A stretch of 64,000 nt of DNA, taken from contig NZ_AKIV01000056.1 in assembly GCF_000282655.1 (NCBI RefSeq), positions 1-64,000 of the forward strand, written 5' to 3'. Shown here one piece after another: positions 33,777 to 43,709 of the stretch; the stretch's first letter is position 1, and each line of letters begins with the position of its first letter. This stretch comes from Polaromonas sp. CF318. Its GTDB lineage: Bacteria > Pseudomonadota > Gammaproteobacteria > Burkholderiales > Burkholderiaceae_C. A program made the position numbers and the translations under genes. The notes beneath the pieces are model-generated. The model was not told the DNA's origin and searched no databases. It worked only from the letters and a program-made list of their open reading frames with translations.

Positions 33777-35435
33777 ATGGCAACAGCCGTCGACAACAGA
33801 CCCATGACCGCCGAGCAGAAGAAGGTGATCTTCGCCTCTTCGCTCGGCACGGTATTCGAGTGGTACGACTTCTACCTCTACGGTTCATTGGCCGCCATCA
33901 TCGCCAAGCAGTTCTTCAGCGGACTGGACTCGGGCTCGGCCTTCATCTTCGCGTTGCTCGCGTTCGCCGCCGGCTTCATCGTGCGCCCCTTCGGCGCGCT
34001 GGTGTTCGGCCGTCTGGGCGACATGATCGGCCGCAAGTACACCTTCCTGGTCACCATCGTGATCATGGGCCTGTCGACCTTCATCGTGGGCCTGCTGCCC
34101 AACTACGCGTCCATCGGTGTCGCCGCGCCGGTGATCCTGATCGCGCTGCGCATGCTGCAAGGCCTGGCGCTGGGTGGTGAGTACGGCGGTGCCGCCGTCT
34201 ACGTGGCCGAGCACTCGCCCCAGGGCAAGCGCGGCGCCTACACCTCCTGGATCCAGACCACGGCCACGCTGGGCCTGTTCCTGAGCCTGTTGGTGATCCT
34301 GGGTGTGCGCACCGCCATGGGCGAAGCCGCTTTCGCCGACTGGGGCTGGCGCATTCCGTTCATCGTCTCCATCCTGCTGCTGGCCGTGTCGGTCTACATC
34401 CGTTTGTCGATGAACGAATCCCCCGCCTTCCAGAAGATGAAGGCCGAGGGCAAGACCTCCAAGGCCCCGCTGTCCGAGTCCTTCGGCCAGTGGCGCAACC
34501 TGAAGATCGTGATCCTGGCGCTGATCGGCCTGACCGCCGGCCAGGCCGTGGTCTGGTACTCGGGCCAGTTCTACGCGCTGTTCTTCCTGACGCAGGCGCT
34601 CAAGGTCGACGGCCCCACGGCTAACATCCTGGTGGCCTACTCGCTGATCCTGGGCACGCCTTTCTTTGTGATCTTCGGCACGCTGTCCGACAAGATCGGC
34701 CGCAAGCCCATCATCATGGCGGGCTGCCTGCTGGCCGTGGTCACCTACTTCCCGGTGTTCACCGCGCTGACCAAGGCCGCCAACCCCGACCTCGCCGCCG
34801 CGCAAGCCAAGAACAAGGTGATCGTGACCGCCGACCCGAAAGAGTGCTCGTTCCAGTTCAACCCGACCGGCACCGTCAAGTTCACCAGCTCCTGCGACAT
34901 CGCCAAGCAGGTGCTGGCAGGCGCTTCGGTGAGCTATGACAACGTCGCCGCACCCGCCGGCACGGTGGCCACCATCAAGATCGGTGAGGCCGCGATCCCC
35001 AGCTACAACGCCAAGGGCCTGAGCGCCGACGACGCCAAGAAGAAGGACGCCGAGTTCAAGAAGCTCGTCGCGGACGACCTGAAGGCCGCCGGCTACCCCA
35101 GCAAGGCCGACCCGGCCAAGGTCGACAAGGTCATGGTCACCATCATCCTGTTCTACCTGGTGGTGCTGGTGACCATGGTTTACGGCCCGATCGCCGCCAT
35201 GCTGGTCGAGCTGTTCCCGACCCGCATCCGCTACACCTCGATGAGCCTGCCCTACCACATCGGCAATGGCTGGTTCGGCGGCCTGCTGCCGACGACCGCC
35301 TTCGCCATCGTGGCGCAGACCGGCAACATGTACAACGGCCTCTGGTACCCCATCATCGTCGCCGGCATGACGCTGGTGATAGGCACCTTGTTCATCAAGG
35401 AAACCAAGGACGTGGATATTTACGCCAACGACTGA
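33777..35435 (+). CDS. MHS-family MFS transporter with large extra loop
   Basis: A 552-residue secondary transporter of the metabolite:H+ symporter group (ShiA/ProP/KgtP type), with 12 expected membrane helices. The MHS marks are FEWYDFYLYGSLAAII near the start, RPFGALVFGRLGDMIGRKYT and LALGGEYGGAAVYVAEHSP. Compared with the usual 430-500 residues there is an extra hydrophilic stretch at about residues 335-453 between two helices, with two Cys (PKECSFQF and FTSSCDIA). I used ATG 33777 with GGAGAC before it. The substrate is unknown, likely a carboxylate. Confidence 0.92.
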   Translation: MATAVDNRPMTAEQKKVIFASSLGTVFEWYDFYLYGSLAAIIAKQFFSGLDSGSAFIFALLAFAAGFIVRPFGALVFGRLGDMIGRKYTFLVTIVIMGLSTFIVGLLPNYASIGVAAPVILIALRMLQGLALGGEYGGAAVYVAEHSPQGKRGAYTSWIQTTATLGLFLSLLVILGVRTAMGEAAFADWGWRIPFIVSILLLAVSVYIRLSMNESPAFQKMKAEGKTSKAPLSESFGQWRNLKIVILALIGLTAGQAVVWYSGQFYALFFLTQALKVDGPTANILVAYSLILGTPFFVIFGTLSDKIGRKPIIMAGCLLAVVTYFPVFTALTKAANPDLAAAQAKNKVIVTADPKECSFQFNPTGTVKFTSSCDIAKQVLAGASVSYDNVAAPAGTVATIKIGEAAIPSYNAKGLSADDAKKKDAEFKKLVADDLKAAGYPSKADPAKVDKVMVTIILFYLVVLVTMVYGPIAAMLVELFPTRIRYTSMSLPYHIGNGWFGGLLPTTAFAIVAQTGNMYNGLWYPIIVAGMTLVIGTLFIKETKDVDIYAND

Positions 35436-35508
35436 TTGCTGTGATCGCCGGGCGGACCCAGCGGCCCGCGCCGGTTCTTGAGGCTGAAAAGCCTTGTGAT
35501 ATTTGCAG

Positions 35509-35543
35509 GCCCTCGTCATCCATGTGCCGGGGGCTTTTTTTTT
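35509..35543 (+). terminator. Rho-independent terminator after the MHS transporter gene
   Basis: Stem GCCCTCG/CGGGGGC (one G-T pair) with a 12-base loop, followed by nine T residues (35535-35543). It lies 73 bases after the stop. Confidence 0.75.
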
Positions 35544-35576
35544 GGCCTTTTTTTGTTTTTTTTGGAGAAGTGAAAA

Positions 35577-35717
35577 ATGTGGAAACTCGTGCTCGGATTT
35601 ATCGTGATCGCAGGCCTGGCCCTGTTCCTTTTGAACAAGGGTGGGGACATAGACCTCAGCGGTGAAAAGCATGGCGCCTTGCCCGCGCCGGTTGCCGCCG
35701 CGGCCCCTTGGGTGTGA
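35577..35717 (+). CDS. Small single-helix membrane protein
   Basis: A 46-residue frame with GGAGAAG eight bases before the ATG. Residues about 3-20 (KLVLGFIVIAGLALFLLN) form one hydrophobic helix, followed by a short soluble tail with GGDIDLSGEK and an Ala/Pro-rich end. Such tiny membrane proteins are often missed. The ribosome site and clear helix support it; no function can be given. It sits between a terminator and the next small gene. Confidence 0.65.
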   Translation: MWKLVLGFIVIAGLALFLLNKGGDIDLSGEKHGALPAPVAAAAPWV

Positions 35718-35896
35718 TCTATTGCCGCAAGAGGTGTATCCAGTTGCAGGACAGGGCCGCGACCGTGCCCAAAAAGGTGCGTTGGCGCTAAAAATGGGGT
35801 AAATTGAATCAGGGGCAACAAAAAAGTGTCACAAATGTCTCTGCATTACGCACAGCAGTCTGCGTTCCCCCTGGCGTACTTACTGGAGACCCGCTG

Positions 35897-36370
35897 ATGA
35901 TTTACACCAAGACGGAATTGGGCCAATCCGCATTGCAAGACCGTTCCATCCCGATGACACCGAGGCAACGCTCGGCCTTCATCATGTTTGACGGCAAGCG
36001 CAGCATGGAAGAGGTGGTCAAGGCCACCGCGGGCCTGGGCGTCACGGCTGAAGATATTTCCCACTTGCTGTCGCTGGGCCTGCTGGCGCCCGCCGCGGTG
36101 CAGCCGCCGGCCCCGCCCACCGCACCGGCGCCCGCGGTGTCCGCGCACAACGCCGACGGCTCACCCACGCTGAGCGCGCAGGAACACTATTCCAGGGCCT
36201 ACCCGATTGCCACGCGGCTCACGGCCGGCCTGGGCTTGCGCGGTTTCCGGCTCAACCTCGCGGTGGAAGCCGCGACCGACATCGATAAACTCAAAGAGCT
36301 CGCCCCCAAGATCAAGGAAGCCGTAGGCCCCGAGAAGTTCAAGGAACTGGAAAACGCCCTCTACTTCTGA
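35897..36370 (+). CDS. Unknown protein with central Pro/Ala linker
   Basis: A 157-residue soluble protein. The N-terminal part (1-65, MIYTKTELGQSALQDRSI, then RQRSAFIMFDGKRSMEEVV) looks like a small winged-helix-like module; a Pro/Ala-rich linker (about 68-92) joins it to a helical C-terminal part (about 105-157, TRLTAGLGLRGFRLNLAVE). I used ATG 35897 with CTGGAGAC in front; the frame is open from 35804 but lacks a ribosome site there. No known family is recognised. Confidence 0.8.
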   Translation: MIYTKTELGQSALQDRSIPMTPRQRSAFIMFDGKRSMEEVVKATAGLGVTAEDISHLLSLGLLAPAAVQPPAPPTAPAPAVSAHNADGSPTLSAQEHYSRAYPIATRLTAGLGLRGFRLNLAVEAATDIDKLKELAPKIKEAVGPEKFKELENALYF

Positions 36371-36412
36371 GCAAACTGCACGGCTTGTGATGCCTCAGGT
36401 TTGCGCATTCGC

Positions 36413-36505
36413 GAGCAGGGGCCGCGATCCGGCTCCGCCGGGCGCAAGGCGCCTGTCCCCCCTGGGGGGAGGGGACGCTACACGAAGTGAGCGTCAGCAG
36501 GGGGG
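36413..36505 (-). repeat. GC-rich dispersed intergenic repeat, copy 3 (diverged, inverted)
   Basis: Reads on the minus strand with the same order of parts as the copies at 3757-3850 and 55596-55700: a GCCCCC start, a CACT..GTGTAGC section, a CCCCCC/GGGGGG hairpin, then GCGCC, a CCGGCGGAGCCGG hairpin and GCGGCCCCTGCT. It fills the gap between two convergent genes, as the others do. Confidence 0.6.
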
Positions 36506-37618
36506 CTACCTTTTAAACTTGCCGTCCGTGCCGATGATGGACAGGTCGGCGAAGTCCAGGCCGGTGTGGTCTTCGGGGCTGTAGCTCACTTCCAGCCCGC
36601 CGATGTCGTACTTGCGCAGGCCTTCCAGCGCCGCCTGCAGTTTTTCGCGCGTGGGTTTGGCGCCGGCGCGGCGCAGGCCCTCGACCAGCACCTTGGCCGC
36701 GGCAAAACCTTCCAGCATGGCGGGGCTCACGTCGGCCTGGCCCTTGGCCTTGGCCAGCTCCTGGGCTTCCTTGACCATGGGGAAGGCGATGGAGCGCTCA
36801 TACGGAAAGACCTGGGTCACGATCACGCCGCGGGCGTTGTCGCCCAGGCTTTTCACAAAACCGCCCGAGGCGTTGTTCGACAGCGTGACGAGCTGCGCCG
36901 TGGAGCCGGCCGCGCGGAAGGCCTTGACGCCGTCGACCACGGCCTGGCCCGAGGCGACCATGATGACGGCCTGCGCATTCGACTGGTAGACCTTGGGCGC
37001 GATGGGCCCGAAGTCGGGCTTGCTGCGGTCGAATTTTTCGAGGATGGCCGGCTGCAGCTTGGCCGTGGCCAGGCCTTTTTGCGCGCCCATGACGCCGTCG
37101 GCGCCGAAGCTGTCGTCGGCATAGACGATGCCGACTCGCGTGATGCCCATGGAGGCGAGGTGGGTGACCGCTTTTTCGGCTTCGCGCTGGTAGGTGGCAC
37201 GCACATTGAACACATGTTTCCTCACGGGCTGGTGCAGCACCATGGCGCCGGTGGACGGGCCCACCAGCGGCACGCCGTGTTTGTCGAGCAGGGGGATGAT
37301 GCCTTCGGTGTGCGGCGTGCCGCGCGTGAGGAACAGGGCCACCACGTTTTGCTCTTCCACCAGCTTGCGGGCGTTTTCCGCCGCGAGCTTGGGCTCGAAC
37401 TTGTCGTCGACTGAAATAAGCTCTACCTTCTGCCCGTTCACGCCGCCCTTGGCGTTGACGGCATCGATGTAGAGCTTGGCGCCCTCTGTGGTTTCCTTGA
37501 CGCCGGCACCCACGGGGCCGGTGAAGCCCGCGGTTTGCCCGACGAGTATCTGTGCGTGGCCCAGCTGGCCCAGGGCGGCCAGCGCGAAGGCCGCGCACCA
37601 ACGTTTTGTTGTTGACAT
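36506..37618 (-). CDS. Branched-chain amino acid-type ABC transporter binding protein
   Basis: Periplasmic substrate-binding protein of 370 residues, LivK/Peripla_BP_6 type. A signal peptide covers residues 1-22 (ends LGHA, cleavage before QILVGQ). Family stretches are QTAGFTGPVGAGVKETTEGA, GTPHTEGIIPLLDKHGVPLV and GIVYADDSFGADG. No permease or ATPase genes are next to it, so it is an orphan whose partner transporter is elsewhere; the bound ligand could be an amino acid, amide or aromatic acid. AAGGAGAC precedes the ATG. Confidence 0.93.
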   Translation of the reverse strand: MSTTKRWCAAFALAALGQLGHAQILVGQTAGFTGPVGAGVKETTEGAKLYIDAVNAKGGVNGQKVELISVDDKFEPKLAAENARKLVEEQNVVALFLTRGTPHTEGIIPLLDKHGVPLVGPSTGAMVLHQPVRKHVFNVRATYQREAEKAVTHLASMGITRVGIVYADDSFGADGVMGAQKGLATAKLQPAILEKFDRSKPDFGPIAPKVYQSNAQAVIMVASGQAVVDGVKAFRAAGSTAQLVTLSNNASGGFVKSLGDNARGVIVTQVFPYERSIAFPMVKEAQELAKAKGQADVSPAMLEGFAAAKVLVEGLRRAGAKPTREKLQAALEGLRKYDIGGLEVSYSPEDHTGLDFADLSIIGTDGKFKR

Positions 37619-37819
37619 GGTCTGTCTCCTTAAATCGATCCCAGGTCGCTAAAGTTAAACACGAAAGCATGAAAACAGCGAGCAGGGAAACCAGAATGTG
37701 CCCTAATTGGCGCGCTGAAAAGCGGGGAAAAAGCAGGAGAAAAGACCCTTAATCCCTACATCCTGCACAGGCGGATGCTTTGCCTAGAATGTTTGACCTC
37801 TTCAGGAAAGACCGCACTC

Positions 37820-40800
37820 ATGTCCCAGGGAACCATCCGCATCCGCGGCGCGCGCCAGCACAACCTCAAAAACCTCGACCTTGACATTCGCACCGGTGAA
37901 ATGACGGTGGTCACCGGCCCCAGCGGCTCGGGAAAATCCTCGCTGGTGTTCGACACCCTGTTCGCCGAAGGCCAGCGCCGCTATGTGGAGACCTTCTCGG
38001 CCTATGCGCGCCAGTTCCTGGACCGCATGGACAAGCCGGCCGTCGACAAGGTCGAGGGCGTGCCGCCGGCCATCGCCATCGACCAGACCAACCCGGTGCG
38101 CAGCTCGCGCTCCACCGTGGGCACCATGACGGAGCTCAACGACCACCTGAAGCTGCTTTACGCGCGCGCCGCGCAGCTCTTCGACAAACAGACCGCGCAG
38201 AACGTGCGCCACGACACGCCCGAATCGATTTATGCCGAGCTGATGGCGCGCACCAAGGAAGGCGACCCCCGCGTGGTGCTGACCTTCCCGGTCGAGCTGC
38301 CCGGCAACACCAGCGCCGAGCAGGTCGAGCAGTGGCTGTCGGTGAGCGGCTTCACGCGCGTGCATGCGCAGCGCGACGTGGCCACGCCGGCCGGCCCGCA
38401 CAAGCTGCTGGATGTGGTGGCCGACCGCTTTCGCACCCATGCGGTGGAAAAGTCCCGCGTCATGGATGCCATTGAAACGGCGCTCAAGCGTGGCGGCAGG
38501 CTGAATATCTATGTGCAACACGCCGAGGACGGGCAGCCCGATCAAATGTGGCGTTTCTCCACCGGCCTGCATTGCCCCGACAGCGACCTGCGCTACACCA
38601 ACCCCACGCCTTCGCTGTTTTCCTTCAACTCGGCCATGGGCGCCTGCGAAACCTGCCGCGGCTTCGGCCGCGTGATCGGCGTGGACTACGGCCTGGTGAT
38701 TCCCAACGACAAGCTGACCCTGCGCGCCGGCGCCATCAAGACCATACAGACCCCGGCCTGGAAGGAGGCCCAGGATGATTTGATGCGCCACGCCGAAGCG
38801 GCCGGCATACCGCGCGACACGCCCTGGTACAAGCTCACGCCCGAGCAGCAGGGCTGGGTCATCAACGGCACGCCGGGCTACAAGGACGGCAACTGGAACA
38901 AGCAGTGGTATGGCATCAAGCGCTTTTTCGAGTACCTCGAAAGCAAGGCCTACAAGATGCACATCCGCGTGCTGCTGTCCAAGTACCGCAGCTACACGCC
39001 CTGTGAAACCTGCGGCGGCGCGCGCCTCAAGCTGGAGTCGCTGCTCTGGCACCTGGGCTCCAAGGAGGCCGCCGACGCGGTGCTGCCGCCGGTCCAGCGC
39101 TTCATGCCGGTGGGTGTGCAGTGGAGCCGCGAGCAGCTCGAGGCCTTGCCGGGCCTGGCGCTGCACGACCTGATGCGCCTGCCCATCGACAGGCTGCGCG
39201 AATTTTTCAGCGGCCTGTCGCTCAACGTGATGGGCGACGACGCCGAGATCCAGGCGCTCAAGTCGCTGTTCGAGGAAATCCAGACGCGCGTGAAGTACCT
39301 GTGCGACGTCGGCATAGGCTACCTCACGCTGGACCGGCAAAGCCGCACGCTGTCGGGCGGCGAGGTGCAGCGCATCAACCTCACGACGGCGCTGGGCACC
39401 TCGCTGGTCAACACGCTGTTTGTGCTCGACGAGCCCTCCATCGGCCTGCACCCGCGCGACATGAACCGCATCACCCAGGCCATGCACCGTCTGCGCGACG
39501 CCGGCAATACCCTGGTGGTGGTCGAGCACGACCCGGCGGTGATGCTGGCGGCCGACCGCATGATAGACATGGGCCCGGGCCCGGGCGAGAAGGGCGGCCA
39601 GATCGTGTTCGACGGCACGCCCGAAGACCTCAAACATGCCGACACGCTGACCGGCGCCTACCTGGGCTCGCGCAAGCAGGTGGGCATGGGCTTCAAGCGC
39701 GCGGTGACGGACAACACGCCGCGCCTCATCCTCGAAGGGGCGCGCGACCACAACCTGAAAAACCTGACGGTGGACTTCCCGCTGCAGCGCCTGGTCTGCG
39801 TGACCGGTGTCAGCGGCTCCGGCAAGTCCACGCTGATGCAGGACATCCTGGCGCCGGCGCTGCTGCGCCAGTTCGGCAAGGCGACCGAAACGCCGGGCCT
39901 GCACGACCGCCTCATGGGCGCCGACCACCTGACGGACGTGGTGTTTGTCGACCAGTCGCCCATCGGCAAGACGGCGCGCTCCAACCCGGCCAGCTATGTG
40001 GGCGCCTGGGACGCGGTGCGCGACCTGTTCGCGCTGGCGCCGCTGGCCAAACAGCGCAGCTACACCGCCACCAAGTTCAGTTTCAACAACGGCGACGGCC
40101 GCTGCCCGACCTGCGGCGGCTCGGGCTTTGAGCACGTGGAGATGCAGTTTTTGAGCGACGTCTACCTGCGCTGCCCCGATTGCGACGGCAAGCGCTACCG
40201 CGCCGAGATCCTCGAGGTGACGATTGAACGCAAGGCCGTGGGCGACCTCAAGCCGCGCCTGCTCAATGTGTCCGACGTGCTGGACCTCACGGTCAGCGAG
40301 GCGATTGCGCTTTTTGCGCAGGACCGCGAGGTGGTGCGTTCCCTGCAGCCCATCGTGGACGTGGGCCTGGAGTACGTGAAGCTGGGCCAGCCCGTGCCCA
40401 CGCTGTCGGGTGGCGAGGCGCAGCGCCTCAAGCTCGCGGGCTTCCTGGCCAATGCCAGCAAGACCGCTAGCACGAGCAAGCAGGCGCTGGCGCTCAGGCA
40501 GCCGGGCCGGGGTACGCTGTTTTTGTTCGACGAGCCGACTACCGGCCTGCACTTCGACGACATCGCCAAGCTGATGCGCGCGCTGCGCAAGCTGCTGGAG
40601 GCCGGCCACTCGCTGATCGTGATCGAGCACAACCTCGACGTGATCCGCTCGGCCGACTGGCTGATAGACCTGGGGCCCGAAGGCGGCGAGGCCGGCGGCC
40701 TGCTGGTGGCCCAGGGCACGCCCGAGGAGGTACGCCAGCACCCGACCTCGCACACGGCGCTGGCGCTGCGCGAGTACGAGCAGGCCATGGGCAAGGTGCA

Positions 40801-43693
40801 CGGCGTGGAAGAGTCGCGGCCCAAGGTGTGGGCCACGCGCCCGGCCTTTTCCAACCTGATCCAGATCGTCAACGCCAAGGAAAACAACCTCAAGAGCCTG
40901 TCGGTCGACATTCCGCGCGGCAAGTTCAATGTGGTGACCGGTGTCTCGGGCTCGGGCAAGTCCACGCTGGCCTTTGACATTTTGTTCAACGAAGGCCAGC
41001 GCCGCTACCTCGAATCGCTGAACGCCTACGCGCGCAGCATCGTGCAGCCGGCGGGCCGGCCCGAGGTGGACGCCGTCTACGGCATCCCGCCCACCGTGGC
41101 CATCGAGCAGCGCCTGTCGCGTGGCGGGCGCAAGTCCACCGTGGGAACCACCACCGAGGTCTGGCATTTCCTGCGCCTTTTGTATGTGAAGCTGGGCATA
41201 CAGCATTGCACCAAGGAAGGCGCGGCCGTGATGCCGCAAAGCCCCGAAAGCATCGCGGCGCAGTTGCTCAAGACCTACCGCGGCCAGCACATCGGCCTGC
41301 TGGCGCCGCTGGTGATCGCGCGCAAGGGCGTTTACACCGAGCTGGCCGACTGGGCGCGGCCGCGCGGCTACACGCATTTGCGCATAGACGGTGAGTTTTT
41401 GCCGACCACGGGCTTCCCGCGCATAGACCGTTTCAAGGAACACACGGTGGAGCTGCCGGTGGCCGACATCCGCGTGTCGCCCGAGAACGAGGCCGCCTTG
41501 CGCGCCGCGCTGGCGACCGCGCTGGAGCACGGCAAGGGCGTGGTCCATGTGCTGGCGCCGCTGGACGGCCTGCGCGGCGCGATGATGGCCGGCGCCAGCG
41601 CGAAGAACATCGGCAAGCTGATTGCGTTTTCGACCAAGCGCGCCTGCCCGGTCTGCGCGACCTCGTATGCCGAGCTCGACCCGCGCCTCTTCAGCTACAA
41701 CAGCAAGCATGGCTGGTGCCCTGACTGCGTGGGTACCGGCGTCAAACTCACCAAGGAGCAGCGCAAGGTCTTCGACGACTCGGTGATGGACGACGACAAC
41801 AAGGGCCGCGAGCAGAGCTTTGCCGAGCCCGAGGTGGAAGACGTCGCCGGCACCGCCTGCCCGACCTGCGAAGGCACGCGGCTCAATGCCACGGCCCGCG
41901 CGGTGAAGTTCGCCGGCGTCGGCATTGCCGACATCGCGGCGCTGTCGGTGACCGACGTGCGGCGCTGGGTCGAAAAACTCGCGCTGCTGGGCCGCGAGGC
42001 CGGCATCGCACGCGACCTGATCCCTGAAATCAAAAGCCGGCTGGAGTTCCTCGAGGACGTGGGCCTGGGCTACCTCACCCTGGACCGCGGCGCGCCCACG
42101 TTATCCGGCGGCGAGGCGCAGCGCATACGCCTGGCGGCACAGCTGGGCTCCAACCTGCAGGGCGTCTGCTACGTGCTGGACGAGCCGACCATCGGCCTGC
42201 ACCCGCGCGACAACCAGATCCTGCTGGGCGCTTTAGGCAAGCTCAGCGACCGCGGCAATACCCTGGTGGTGGTCGAGCATGACGAAGACACGATACGCCG
42301 CGCCGACAACATCATCGACATCGGCCCGGGCGCGGGCAAGCGCGGCGGCACGCTGGTGGCGCAGGGCACGGCGGCGCAGCTGTCGGCCGTGCCGGAATCG
42401 CTGACCGGCCGCTACCTGGCGAACCCGTTGATACACCCGCTGCATGCGCGGCGCGAAACGCGCAAGGGCGCGGCGCAGGCGGCCGCGGTGAAGGAGCCCA
42501 CCGTTGTTGCTGATGCCAGGCCCGTGAGCAAACAGAAGGCGGCCACGCTCAAGGCCGCGGCCCTGAAAGCCGCCGCGGCCAGCGCGAGTGCGCTGCACAA
42601 CGCGGCGCCGGTGGCGGCAGGGCCTTTCACTTCCTGGCTCACGGTGGTCAATGCCGACCTGCACAACCTCAAGGACGTCTCGGTCACCGTGCCGCTGTAC
42701 CGCCTGGTGGCGGTGACGGGCGTGTCGGGCTCCGGCAAGTCCACGCTGGCGCGCGACGTGCTGCTGACCAATGTGCATGCGGGCGTGACGCAGCGCTCCA
42801 CCAAGTCGGGGCGCGACGCCGACGACAAGGGCAAGACGCCCGACTGGACCGGCTGCGAACGCATCGAAGGGTATGCCGCGGTGGACCGCGTGCTGGAAGT
42901 CGACCAGACGCCCATCGGCAAGACGCCGCGCTCCTGCCCGGCCACCTACATCGGCTTCTGGGACACCATACGCAAGCTGTTTGCCGACACGCTGGAGGCC
43001 CGCGCGCGCGGTTACGGCGCCGGGCGGTTTTCCTTCAACACCGGCGAGGGCCGCTGCCCGACCTGCGAAGGCGCGGGCGTGCGCACCATAGGCATGAGCT
43101 TTCTGCCCGACGTGAAGGTGCTCTGCGAAACCTGCCACGGCGCGCGCTTCAACCCCGAAACCCAGGCCGTGACCTGGCGCGGCAAGAACATCGGCGACGT
43201 GCTGAAAATGGAAGTGGACGAGGCGGTGGACTTCTTCGCCTCCATGCCCAACATCAGCCATCCGCTGCAGCTGCTGAAAGACGTGGGCCTGGGCTACCTC
43301 ACGCTGGGCCAGCCGTCACCCACGCTGTCGGGCGGCGAGGCGCAGCGCATCAAGCTGGTGACGGAACTCAGCAAGGTGCGCGACGACATCACGCGCCGCG
43401 GCCAGAAGGCGCCGCACACGCTTTATGTGCTGGACGAGCCCACGGTGGGCCTGCACATGGCCGACGTCGAAAAGCTGATCCACGTGCTGCATCGCCTGGT
43501 CAACGGCGGCCACAGCGTGGTGGTGATCGAGCACGACCTGGACGTCATCGCCGAAGCCGACTGGGTGATTGACCTGGGCCCGGACGGCGGCAATGCCGGC
43601 GGGCGTGTGGTGGCGTCCGCGCCCCCGGAGGCCGTGGTCAAGCTGGGGACGCATACCGGGAAGGCCTTGAAAAGCGTATTGACCCGGGTGTGA
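37820..43693 (+). CDS. uvrA: Double-length UvrA-like excinuclease paralogue
   Basis: A 1,957-residue protein made of two UvrA units in one chain. It has four Walker A motifs: GPSGSGKSS near residue 33 and GVSGSGKST at about 663, 1041 and 1634, and four signature-type LSGGE segments (for instance TLSGGEVQRINL and TLSGGEAQRIKL). Zinc modules are seen as CETCRGFG/CETCGGARL and CPTCGGSG/CPDCDGKR in the first half and CPVCATSY/CPDCVGTG and CPTCEGAG/CETCHGARF in the second. Normal UvrA (about 940 residues) works as a dimer; this form is a built-in dimer. An Ala/Lys-rich link lies near 1545-1600. Its role in repair, apart from the standard UvrA presumed elsewhere, is not known. I used ATG 37820. Confidence 0.93.
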   Translation: MSQGTIRIRGARQHNLKNLDLDIRTGEMTVVTGPSGSGKSSLVFDTLFAEGQRRYVETFSAYARQFLDRMDKPAVDKVEGVPPAIAIDQTNPVRSSRSTVGTMTELNDHLKLLYARAAQLFDKQTAQNVRHDTPESIYAELMARTKEGDPRVVLTFPVELPGNTSAEQVEQWLSVSGFTRVHAQRDVATPAGPHKLLDVVADRFRTHAVEKSRVMDAIETALKRGGRLNIYVQHAEDGQPDQMWRFSTGLHCPDSDLRYTNPTPSLFSFNSAMGACETCRGFGRVIGVDYGLVIPNDKLTLRAGAIKTIQTPAWKEAQDDLMRHAEAAGIPRDTPWYKLTPEQQGWVINGTPGYKDGNWNKQWYGIKRFFEYLESKAYKMHIRVLLSKYRSYTPCETCGGARLKLESLLWHLGSKEAADAVLPPVQRFMPVGVQWSREQLEALPGLALHDLMRLPIDRLREFFSGLSLNVMGDDAEIQALKSLFEEIQTRVKYLCDVGIGYLTLDRQSRTLSGGEVQRINLTTALGTSLVNTLFVLDEPSIGLHPRDMNRITQAMHRLRDAGNTLVVVEHDPAVMLAADRMIDMGPGPGEKGGQIVFDGTPEDLKHADTLTGAYLGSRKQVGMGFKRAVTDNTPRLILEGARDHNLKNLTVDFPLQRLVCVTGVSGSGKSTLMQDILAPALLRQFGKATETPGLHDRLMGADHLTDVVFVDQSPIGKTARSNPASYVGAWDAVRDLFALAPLAKQRSYTATKFSFNNGDGRCPTCGGSGFEHVEMQFLSDVYLRCPDCDGKRYRAEILEVTIERKAVGDLKPRLLNVSDVLDLTVSEAIALFAQDREVVRSLQPIVDVGLEYVKLGQPVPTLSGGEAQRLKLAGFLANASKTASTSKQALALRQPGRGTLFLFDEPTTGLHFDDIAKLMRALRKLLEAGHSLIVIEHNLDVIRSADWLIDLGPEGGEAGGLLVAQGTPEEVRQHPTSHTALALREYEQAMGKVHGVEESRPKVWATRPAFSNLIQIVNAKENNLKSLSVDIPRGKFNVVTGVSGSGKSTLAFDILFNEGQRRYLESLNAYARSIVQPAGRPEVDAVYGIPPTVAIEQRLSRGGRKSTVGTTTEVWHFLRLLYVKLGIQHCTKEGAAVMPQSPESIAAQLLKTYRGQHIGLLAPLVIARKGVYTELADWARPRGYTHLRIDGEFLPTTGFPRIDRFKEHTVELPVADIRVSPENEAALRAALATALEHGKGVVHVLAPLDGLRGAMMAGASAKNIGKLIAFSTKRACPVCATSYAELDPRLFSYNSKHGWCPDCVGTGVKLTKEQRKVFDDSVMDDDNKGREQSFAEPEVEDVAGTACPTCEGTRLNATARAVKFAGVGIADIAALSVTDVRRWVEKLALLGREAGIARDLIPEIKSRLEFLEDVGLGYLTLDRGAPTLSGGEAQRIRLAAQLGSNLQGVCYVLDEPTIGLHPRDNQILLGALGKLSDRGNTLVVVEHDEDTIRRADNIIDIGPGAGKRGGTLVAQGTAAQLSAVPESLTGRYLANPLIHPLHARRETRKGAAQAAAVKEPTVVADARPVSKQKAATLKAAALKAAAASASALHNAAPVAAGPFTSWLTVVNADLHNLKDVSVTVPLYRLVAVTGVSGSGKSTLARDVLLTNVHAGVTQRSTKSGRDADDKGKTPDWTGCERIEGYAAVDRVLEVDQTPIGKTPRSCPATYIGFWDTIRKLFADTLEARARGYGAGRFSFNTGEGRCPTCEGAGVRTIGMSFLPDVKVLCETCHGARFNPETQAVTWRGKNIGDVLKMEVDEAVDFFASMPNISHPLQLLKDVGLGYLTLGQPSPTLSGGEAQRIKLVTELSKVRDDITRRGQKAPHTLYVLDEPTVGLHMADVEKLIHVLHRLVNGGHSVVVIEHDLDVIAEADWVIDLGPDGGNAGGRVVASAPPEAVVKLGTHTGKALKSVLTRV

Positions 43694-43709
43694 ATATGAG
43701 TCGAATTTG

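Noticed and set aside
37802..41710. 1,302-codon open frame on the minus strand opposite the UvrA paralogue
   Set aside because: It mirrors a gene with strong motifs; composition is typical of an antisense shadow and it has no recognisable domain.
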